Part shown: positions 6,146 to 12,046 of the stretch, in pieces
Position numbering within the stretch: the stretch's first letter is position 1
Layout of the letters: each line of letters starts with the position of its first letter
NCBI GenBank assembly: GCA_030849075.1
Contig: JASAOO010002872.1
Coordinates: 1 to 12,046 of the forward strand
Source of the DNA: Zelonia costaricensis
Taxonomy: Eukaryota; Euglenozoa; Kinetoplastea; Trypanosomatida; Trypanosomatidae
Direction of reading: 5' to 3'
Length of the DNA: 12,046 nucleotides
The notes under the pieces: generated by a model
Databases searched by the model: none
What the model saw: only the letters and a program-made list of their open reading frames with translations
Told to the model about the DNA's origin: nothing
Made by a program: the position numbers and the translations under genes

Positions 6146-7843
6146 ATGACGTCCGCCTTCACCGACATCTCGCCGGCGCTGGCCGCCACCCACAGTCCTG
6201 ACACGCTGCGCGACGAGGTGCTCCGGCGCATGGAGGTGTACGTACTCGAGACACTGCACCAACTCACTCGCACCCCTCCACGTTCTCCTACGGGCTCGTC
6301 GCACGGCGGACCGGGTGAGGGGGAACGCCCAGCTGCTGTCGTGCGTGCCACGCGTGCCGTCGGCGCCGCGGATGCTCCTGCTGCTCGTGCACCCCACGCT
6401 TTGGTTGTAGCGGTGCCATGGCGGGAGACGGCAAAGCCGCACGAGCACCGCGCCAGCACGACACCGACCTCCTCCTCGCGCTCCTCCGTGCACGTCCCCG
6501 TCCCACGCCGCGCGGCCGATCACGCGTCCCCGTCGCTTGCAGCAGGACCGCTGCACGCCCGCAGCGCAGCACTACGCGCACTGCACACCGTTCGACATCA
6601 TCTGCTTGTTCTCGCCGTCCTGTTCGGCAACGTGCGCAGCTCCGTGGTCGCGACGCAGCGGGACGTGTACTACCACCTCGTTCGCCACGTCCCGGCGCAG
6701 GCGGTGGTCAACCGCACGGTGCTGCAGCTGGCCCGAGCGCTGCGGGTGCCGCGCCAGCTCATGGGGGTGGTGGCAGGCGTGCGAGGCTTCGTGGCGGGGT
6801 GCGTATCCTACCGGGGGGAGAGCCTCATGCCTCGCGCCGGTGGCAGTGAGTGGGGGTGCGCAGGTGCGTGTGAAGGAGGACACCCAGCGTGGGGCGGCGA
6901 TGAGGGCGGCGGGTTCGCGGAGGGCATGCCGCTGCCACTGCTGGACGACGACCTTGTTGTGCACCTCAGTCTGCCTGCCTCCGGTGCCACAACGTGCAAT
7001 GCCGCCGCCGCGCCCCGTGCACCACCCGTGGGATTTCAGGTGTCGCCCAACGTGTGCGCCATCCTCGTGGTGGAGAAGCACGCTGTATTTGCGCAGCTGC
7101 TGCGGGAGGGTCTGCCGCGGGTGCTGCCGTGTGTGCTGCTCACGTCGCAAGGGTTCCCGACGCACGCCGCCCGCCGTCTCGTCGCGGCGCTGCACGCGGC
7201 CCTGCCACGCGCGGCGCTGGTGGGCCTCGCCGACCACAACCCCCACGGCCTCGCCATCCTGGCTGCGTACCGCTGGGCGTCCCCCACGGCAGCCCCACTG
7301 CCCCCCCTCCCCGCCCCTGACTCCGCTACCCCACCTTGTGCCGCATACGAGGAGGCACGGCACTACGCGTTGCCGGAGTTGCGGTGGTTGGGCGTCCGCG
7401 GCGAGCACATTGCGCGGCTGCACGGCGGCAACAACGTGGCTGTGCCCTCCCCGGTGGTTCCTCCGCCGGGGCCGAGTGCGGCCACAGCCGAGGCAGTCCG
7501 TCCACCGCTGCAGCCCTTCACCTCCCGAGACGCGGTGGTACTGCGCAACTTGATGGAGCGGCTGGAGGCGATGCTGGCTGCGGCGCCGACGTCGTCCACT
7601 GCGGCGAGTCGTGCCGAGCAGGCGTCGGTGCGGGCGTGGCTCGCGGAGGCGATGGAGATGGCGCGGCGGCGGGTCAAGTGCGAGCTGGAGATGCTCTACA
7701 CGCCGCCTCACGCCAAGTGGTTTGTGCCAGCCGTGGCAGATGCTGGCGTGGGTGCAGGCAGGGAGCAAGACGACCGTGCTCTCATGCCCCGACAGTTCGC
7801 GGAGTGGGTGAAGGAGCAGCTTCTGCGCCGCGCGTACTGCTGA
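6146..7843 (+). CDS. SPO11: SPO11 meiotic recombination protein / topoisomerase VI subunit A-like
   Basis: The 565-aa product matches SPO11, the nuclear enzyme that makes meiotic double-strand breaks through a tyrosine-DNA covalent link. After a variable N-terminus (about 30-145, rich in Pro, Ala, Arg and Ser) comes the winged-helix 5Y-CAP region: VVATQRDVYYHLV with R172, D173 and the predicted catalytic Y176, then GVRGFVAG (211-218). The Toprim region has VVEK with E310 as the expected metal ligand and LADHNPHG with D363. The usual DxD reads D363-H-N365, so the second acidic ligand is Asn. Further family motifs are ALPELRWLGV, TSRDAVVLRNLM and the C-terminal MEMARRRVKCELEML. The protein is longer than the roughly 396-aa human one because of the N-terminus and low-complexity loops at about 225-290 and 378-392. 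The start follows the splice acceptor at 6085. Kinetoplastids have more than one SPO11-like gene in some lineages, so which paralogue this is stays open. Confidence 0.92.
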   Translation: MTSAFTDISPALAATHSPDTLRDEVLRRMEVYVLETLHQLTRTPPRSPTGSSHGGPGEGERPAAVVRATRAVGAADAPAARAPHALVVAVPWRETAKPHEHRASTTPTSSSRSSVHVPVPRRAADHASPSLAAGPLHARSAALRALHTVRHHLLVLAVLFGNVRSSVVATQRDVYYHLVRHVPAQAVVNRTVLQLARALRVPRQLMGVVAGVRGFVAGCVSYRGESLMPRAGGSEWGCAGACEGGHPAWGGDEGGGFAEGMPLPLLDDDLVVHLSLPASGATTCNAAAAPRAPPVGFQVSPNVCAILVVEKHAVFAQLLREGLPRVLPCVLLTSQGFPTHAARRLVAALHAALPRAALVGLADHNPHGLAILAAYRWASPTAAPLPPLPAPDSATPPCAAYEEARHYALPELRWLGVRGEHIARLHGGNNVAVPSPVVPPPGPSAATAEAVRPPLQPFTSRDAVVLRNLMERLEAMLAAAPTSSTAASRAEQASVRAWLAEAMEMARRRVKCELEMLYTPPHAKWFVPAVADAGVGAGREQDDRALMPRQFAEWVKEQLLRRAYC

Positions 7844-8259
7844 GTGCGCGTGCCTCTCGTGCCCCCTTTTTGTTTTCTTCTCGGATCTTGCGCTCTGGCG
7901 TGAGTGTGGTGAGAGTTGGGAGGGGGAGGCTGTGACAGGGGTTCTGCTTCAGCGATGCTCCACTGATCACCGCGTCACCTCCGCATTCGCGTGTCGCCTC
8001 CATGCTTTCTTCTGCTACAGATTCGTCTGCTTCTTCGCGTGATTACGCGGGTTGTGATATCGAATGCCACGACAGCGTGCAGGGGGCCCATCGCGTGTGA
8101 CATGAATGAGGTGCGATGGGGTGGGGAAGGACGGGGGGAAGGGAGAATACGTCCATGACCTCAGGTTTGCGTGCACTCTTTGGCGAGGCCACACGGCGTG
8201 GTTCTATCGGCGTACTGCGGCAATGGACATGAACGCACAGACAGTCAGACAGACACATG

Positions 8260-8276
8260 CACACACACACACACAC
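8260..8276 (+). repeat. (CA)8 microsatellite
   Basis: Uninterrupted CA units upstream of the probable acceptor for the 902-aa gene; weaker CA repeats also occur near 8437-8452. Confidence 0.9.
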
Positions 8277-8321
8277 GTCTGCTGCTGTCTCCCACACCTT
8301 CTCGCTGGTTCCACCTTCAAT

Positions 8322-8364
8322 GCCCCTCCCCCCCCTCTTACCCACTCGTTGACTTCAATTCGAG
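8322..8364 (+). promoter_or_regulatory. Candidate trans-splice acceptor for the 902-aa gene
   Basis: Pyrimidine-rich sequence (CCCCTCCCCCCCCTCTTACCC, then ACTCGTTGACTTCAATTCG) is followed by AG at 8363-8364. The pyrimidine zone at about 8570-8640 has no AG before the ATG at 8655, so it cannot supply an acceptor upstream of that start. AGs near 8514 are weaker alternatives. Use of 8364 would give a leader of about 290 nt. Confidence 0.4.
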
Positions 8365-8477
8365 TCTGAGTCTGGTCGACGCCGCCTGAGCAGCCCACGC
8401 TGTGAGCTCCTTCGCGACGCAATCCCCAAGCCACGGACACACAAACACACAGTCGCACAGTCATACACGCGCCCCCC

Positions 8478-8494
8478 AAAAAAAAAAAAAAAAA
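8478..8494 (+). repeat. A17 homopolymer preceded by C6
   Basis: Seventeen A residues after CCCCCC. Its reverse complement resembles the T17-GGG at 3877-3896, and both are 17 long. It could be an A-rich end of an old retroposed sequence or ordinary slippage; exact length is uncertain in any assembly. Confidence 0.85.
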
Positions 8495-8646
8495 CAACAG
8501 CGCATTCTTTCATAGAGCCTTCCCTCACACCTTGCGCGAACGCCCGTGTTCGCGCGCCAACGGGTCCCGTGCCTCTTCTTCGCCCTCTTGGCCCACCGCT
8601 CCTCCTCCACCCCCCGCCCTGTTTCCTCTCTGCGCGGTGCTCTGCG

Positions 8647-8658
8647 ATGCGGGTATGA
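8647..8658 (+). promoter_or_regulatory. Three-codon upstream ORF overlapping the 902-aa start
   Basis: ATG CGG GTA TGA occupies 8647-8658. Its TGA (8656-8658) overlaps the main ATG (8655-8657) as ATGA. Ribosomes scanning from the 5' end meet this ATG first, so the main frame would need leaky scanning or reinitiation. This is directly visible in the sequence; the regulatory effect is inference. Confidence 0.6.
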
Positions 8659-11363
8659 GCGGCCGGTTCGCGTCTGCGACGCCAACACCGGCGCACGTCG
8701 AGGCCCTCATCCAGGTCGTGCTGCACGTCTACCGCCCCCTGCTGATCGATGTGGCGCACGCGCTGCAGCGCTCCACCCCCATTGAAGGGGTTGACAGCGG
8801 CGCTGTGCTGACCTTCGATGGAGCGATGGAGCAGGCGTTGTCAAATCGCGTCTCTGCCACGACGTCCGTCACGACCGCGTCGCCGAGTGTGGAGACGACG
8901 ATCCGCGTTGCGGAGGAGAACGAGGCACGTCAGGGCGACCCGATGCGCAGTGCCGGCGAGACACGGCGAAAGCGGCCACGCAGCGCGACGAATACCAGCG
9001 CCCTTGAGCACCGGATAAAGGTGGACACCGCCAAGTGCCCTGCACAGACCCCGCCGGCAGCCTCAGCGCCTCCATCCGATTCTCGCGACTCGCTCCCACC
9101 GCTGCGACGGCGCAGCCTCCAGCTTCGACCGAAGGGCGCCCTTCCAACACCCACTGCTGCTGCGGCGTCACTCGCGTCGTCACGCCCCCCTCCGTTGCCT
9201 CCTTTGTGCTTCTCCATCGCCAACGATGCGCTGAACGCGGGTGTGGCTGTGCTGGCCGAGGCCGTGTTGACGACCGGGGCGTGTGCGGCGTGGCTCTCGG
9301 CCGCGTCTCGCGAGTACACGGGCGACGCAACGACAACCGAACTCCACTCGGTGCCCTCCACCCCACCGGCGACGGCGTGGGTGCTGACCGACGTCTTGCT
9401 GCGCCTCGACACGCACGTTGCCGTCCGCGCGACACCGTCGCACCCCTCACGGCTGGTGCTGCGGTGGTGCGACTACGGTGCAGACAGCCACCGCGATGCT
9501 CTCGGCAACTCCGTGAGCCGGTCGTGCGAGGAGGTGCGGGGCGGGGGCGCTGCCGCTTCCACTTGTGCGGGCCCTACGACGGCGTGGTCTGGTCTACCGA
9601 CGGCGGTGCAGGATGCGGTCTTTGCGGCAGTGGCGGCCGCCGTGGTGCGCGCAACAACCATCCGCGCGGCGCAGCTCCTCCACCCGCTGTGCGACGTGAC
9701 GGCGGAGCTGCCGCCGCGTGCTGCGGACGGGACGGCAGTGCCGGCGCCGCCGCTGCTCCCTGTCCACCACATCGACCGCACCTCCTCGACCACCGCCCAG
9801 GCGGCAAAGACGTTCGACGAGGTGCAGGAGGCGTTGAAGGAGCGCCAGCGCCGTGAGCGAGCCTGGCCACGAGCGGCGCCCCGGCAATCGCCCGCCTCTG
9901 CGCCGCCGCCCCGCGCCCCCGTTGCGGTGTTTCCATCTTCCCCATCGCCCACCACTGCCGTGACGGGTGCTGCCGAGGCGGGCCGGGATGTCCCGAAGCG
10001 GTCCTCCACGCCCCACAACAACAAGCACACCACGGGAGTCGCGCCAGCGTGGGCGCCACTCGCGCGCGACGCAGAGGCACAAGATCACAGCTGTTTCCTG
10101 GTGCATGTCCACGCCGCAGGGGGCGGGGATGACGCCACGGTGCACGTCCAGCCGCTGAGCTCCCCGTTCGGGACGGACTTCACCACCGCTCACCCATCCA
10201 CTGCGGGCTGCCCCAGCGCAGACGTGCGTGACCTGCTCGACGACCCGCGGCATCAGCTGGTGTGGCGCTGGTGTGTTGGCCTGCAGCACCTGGCGGCAGC
10301 CACCTCGGCCGGCACGGCGCTGGGCACCAGCAGATGCAGCACCGGAAGCGAGGGCGATGATAATGCCGAGCCGTGGCGTGGCGCCGCGTCGCACGCTGAC
10401 GGAGTTCACGGCACGGCAGCGCGCCGGTACAGCGGCGCCGATGGACCCTCTGTGGTGGAGGTGCCCTCGCTGCAGACCTACGCAACAGAGGCAGCGCAGC
10501 TCTTCACGCTGCTGCACCGCGGCGCTGCGACGTGCCACTGGGAGCTCGCGAGGGCATACGCGGTGGAGACGGGGAAGCCGATGAGCGGCACCGCACTGGC
10601 GCCGCCCCCCGCAGTGGTAGAAGCTACTACGGACGCGACTGCAAATCTGTCCGCCCCCCTCGACTGGTGCGGAGGCGACGGCACAGCCTCGCTGTCGCGC
10701 ACACTAGCAACATCAGCTCGGTGCTTCAGTCTGCGACCGATGCAGTTGTGGGCAAGGGACCAAGACGCGATGTCGGCCACCGCAGCCGCTGCACATGCGT
10801 GGCTTCCGCCGCAGCCCGCGTGCAGCCCGCCAGGCGAAGTGGGAGCTCCACCGACTCCCTCTGACTCCGTTCCGTCCCCTCTCGCCTCCCCGCCACGGCC
10901 GGTGGTGTGGCTGCCGCTTTCTTCCGCGACAGTGGATGGCGACGTCGCCGGCACCGCGGGGGAGGCGGAAGTGACGTACTCGACTGCCGCTGTGTTTCAC
11001 GACGTGCTCGACCGCGCGTCGGACCCGCAGTGCCCGGAGAGGTCTGTGGAGGCGGCGGAGGCGCTGGGCGAGGTAGGTGCCGTCCTGGCTGTGATGAGCG
11101 ACGTGTGTGCGGCGCGCACGCTGCTCGACGTGTCCGCGTGGCGGTACGGCCGCAACCGCATGCAGGTGGCCGCTGCCTCGCTGGTGCACGCCTCGACCGA
11201 CGGCTCCGCTACCGCCGATGAGACAGCGACGCAGAGCTGCGGCGCTTCTCTCCAGGCGAGCCGTGTCGCGTCCACCGCGCCGCTCCTCCTTGGCGTGTTC
11301 CATCACGAGAGCGGCGTGCTTCACGTCGCCGACGGCACCACCTTCGCTCTGGAGGCGGAGTAG
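8655..11363 (+). CDS. Unrecognised 902-aa protein, Ala/Thr/Pro/Ser-rich
   Basis: I do not recognise this family and assign no function. The first in-frame ATG is 8655; the frame is open to TAG at 11361-11363. The N-terminus (1-45) looks helical (HVEALIQVVLHVYRPLL). A basic cluster, RRKRPR (104-109), could be a nuclear signal. More ordered segments alternate with low-complexity linkers: 185-220 (alanine-rich, helical), 242-275 (strand-like WVLTDVLLRLD, then RLVLRWCDYG), 313-360 (helical, VQDAVFAAVAAAVV), 481-510 (FLVHVHAAGGGDD), 535-552 (LVWRWCVGLQHLA), 600-642 (SLQTYATEAAQLF and following) and 773-847 near the C-terminus. It ends in a strand-like LGVFHHESGVLHVADG. No signal peptide or membrane helix is evident. 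Codon use matches the neighbours. It follows SPO11 on the same strand, which in trypanosomatids is weak evidence for a shared role. Long divergent linkers suggest a scaffold-like or lineage-specific protein. Confidence 0.8.
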   Translation: MSGRFASATPTPAHVEALIQVVLHVYRPLLIDVAHALQRSTPIEGVDSGAVLTFDGAMEQALSNRVSATTSVTTASPSVETTIRVAEENEARQGDPMRSAGETRRKRPRSATNTSALEHRIKVDTAKCPAQTPPAASAPPSDSRDSLPPLRRRSLQLRPKGALPTPTAAAASLASSRPPPLPPLCFSIANDALNAGVAVLAEAVLTTGACAAWLSAASREYTGDATTTELHSVPSTPPATAWVLTDVLLRLDTHVAVRATPSHPSRLVLRWCDYGADSHRDALGNSVSRSCEEVRGGGAAASTCAGPTTAWSGLPTAVQDAVFAAVAAAVVRATTIRAAQLLHPLCDVTAELPPRAADGTAVPAPPLLPVHHIDRTSSTTAQAAKTFDEVQEALKERQRRERAWPRAAPRQSPASAPPPRAPVAVFPSSPSPTTAVTGAAEAGRDVPKRSSTPHNNKHTTGVAPAWAPLARDAEAQDHSCFLVHVHAAGGGDDATVHVQPLSSPFGTDFTTAHPSTAGCPSADVRDLLDDPRHQLVWRWCVGLQHLAAATSAGTALGTSRCSTGSEGDDNAEPWRGAASHADGVHGTAARRYSGADGPSVVEVPSLQTYATEAAQLFTLLHRGAATCHWELARAYAVETGKPMSGTALAPPPAVVEATTDATANLSAPLDWCGGDGTASLSRTLATSARCFSLRPMQLWARDQDAMSATAAAAHAWLPPQPACSPPGEVGAPPTPSDSVPSPLASPPRPVVWLPLSSATVDGDVAGTAGEAEVTYSTAAVFHDVLDRASDPQCPERSVEAAEALGEVGAVLAVMSDVCAARTLLDVSAWRYGRNRMQVAAASLVHASTDGSATADETATQSCGASLQASRVASTAPLLLGVFHHESGVLHVADGTTFALEAE

Positions 11364-12046
11364 CGTGCGATGCGTCGAGAGCGGGGCTGCTGCAGCGCAC
11401 ACGCCATCGTCTCCTCGCAGCCTCGAGTCTCCCAAGACGTGAACTACAGCGCCGCTCCCACTCTCTCTCCCACTCTCCAGCGTCCCATGCGCCTCGTACG
11501 CCACCGTCAGAGCGGCGGCGGCGGCGAGGCGAGTGTGTGGGATTCGTGGAGCGGCAGCGTGACTGCGCGGGCACCGCGAGTCCTCCCCGACGCAACACGG
11601 CAATACGCCAAAAAGGACGATAACGTCATATCAAACCCTGCGGTACGCTACGCTAACCGCTGCACGTGCGAACCGTTGCGGCACTGGGTCACGACGAACG
11701 GGGGCTGAAACGAAGAGGGGAAGGCTGCGGCACGCCTCTGTGCAGCTGCGCTGCCGGGGCACAACTGGGACGTGCATCCCTCCCCTCGCCGCACACGGTG
11801 TGCGCACGGCTCGCAGTCGCTGTGGGTGTGACGGGCCTCTGCGTCCGCGTGCACAACGCAGCCCAGGCGCGCTGCCACCGCGCCGCCGTGCCCGTACGGA
11901 TCTGCACGAGCCAGCGCTCACTCGAGCACTGCACACTCTCCACTGCCTCTTCCCCGATGCCTCTCTCTCTCTTATTTTCGCCGTGCCGTGCGCGTCACCA
12001 CCCCGCGCTGCTCGCACGCCTGCCCACCCCGCCCAACCGCACCTGC
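11364..12046 (+). other. Non-coding tail: probable 3'UTR of the 902-aa gene, possibly with a degenerate retroposon
   Basis: Short frames here translate to arginine-rich or mixed sequences with no domain, so no gene is called. Unlike the other gaps it has no TG/CA microsatellite and is of mixed, GC-rich complexity. It contains a small hairpin (CGCACAC at 11790-11796, G, GTGTGCG at 11798-11804) and a pyrimidine-rich end (about 11935-11980) that could precede the next gene's splice site. Leishmania 3'UTRs often carry degenerate retroposons (SIDER elements) of this kind of composition, but I cannot identify one from memory with certainty. Confidence 0.5.

Larger units (their letters stand above)
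7844..8654 (+). other. Intergenic region between SPO11 and the 902-aa gene
   Basis: No gene is supported in these 811 bases. Contents are a G-rich segment near 8115-8145, a CA microsatellite (8260-8276), a pyrimidine tract with AG (8322-8364), an A17 homopolymer preceded by CCCCCC (8472-8494), a second pyrimidine-rich zone (about 8570-8640) and a tiny upstream ORF at the next start codon. The downstream frame is open back to a TTG at 8532 but has no upstream in-frame ATG. Confidence 0.75.

Noticed and set aside
6537..7553. 338-codon + strand frame inside SPO11
   Set aside because: An Arg/Cys/Trp/Ser-rich out-of-frame translation of a gene whose correct frame carries clear SPO11 motifs.
2559..7843. 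APC11 and SPO11 as a dedicated cell-cycle/meiosis gene cluster
   Set aside because: Trypanosomatid polycistrons rarely group genes by function, and the PPIL4-like gene lies between them; coincidence is the simpler reading.
1..12046. tRNA, rRNA or spliced-leader RNA genes
   Set aside because: No cloverleaf with T-arm consensus, no rRNA-like conserved stretch and no spliced-leader gene was noticed by eye; a covariance-model scan would be needed to exclude small RNAs.

Overview
The window looks like nuclear chromosomal DNA of a trypanosomatid, most likely Leishmania or a close relative (Leishmaniinae). The reasons are the GC-rich coding regions without introns, every credible gene lying on the + strand as in a polycistronic transcription unit, long non-coding gaps full of TG/CA microsatellites and homopolymers, and pyrimidine tracts followed by AG upstream of start codons, as spliced-leader trans-splicing requires. 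The genus call is inference; no species marker was recognised.

Layout from left to right. (1) The last 79 codons of an unrecognised gene (1-240). (2) A 2.3-kb non-coding stretch with many TG/CA repeats, one ambiguous base and a G/C homopolymer block (241-2558). (3) A 100-aa RING-H2 protein of the APC11/RBX1 family, best matched to APC11 of the anaphase-promoting complex (2559-2861). (4) A 1-kb gap (2862-3908). (5) A 602-aa PPIL4/CYP59/Rct1-type protein, a cyclophilin-like domain joined to a highly conserved RRM, in which the usual cyclophilin catalytic residues are absent (3909-5717). (6) A 428-bp gap with a G-quadruplex-type G run and a clear splice-acceptor tract (5718-6145). (7) A 565-aa SPO11 / topoisomerase VI A-subunit homologue (6146-7843) that keeps the catalytic tyrosine but has DxN where the Toprim DxD metal motif is expected. 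(8) An 811-bp gap (7844-8654) ending in a 3-codon upstream ORF whose stop overlaps the next start. (9) A 902-aa low-complexity protein of unknown function (8655-11363). (10) A non-coding tail, possibly a degenerate retroposon-type 3'UTR (11364-12046).

The genes do not form a functional operon in the bacterial sense. In trypanosomatids, neighbours on a polycistron are usually unrelated and are controlled after transcription through trans-splicing, UTRs and mRNA stability. It is still notable that an APC subunit and SPO11 share the window, and that an uncharacterised protein follows SPO11 directly. The most interesting observations are the eroded cyclophilin fused to a preserved RRM, the altered Toprim motif of SPO11, and several unusual start-codon contexts: an AG one base before the APC11 start, an ambiguous base at a possible acceptor before the PPIL4-like gene, and the overlapping uORF before the 902-aa gene. 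I found no mobile element, CRISPR array, tRNA or rRNA that could be supported.
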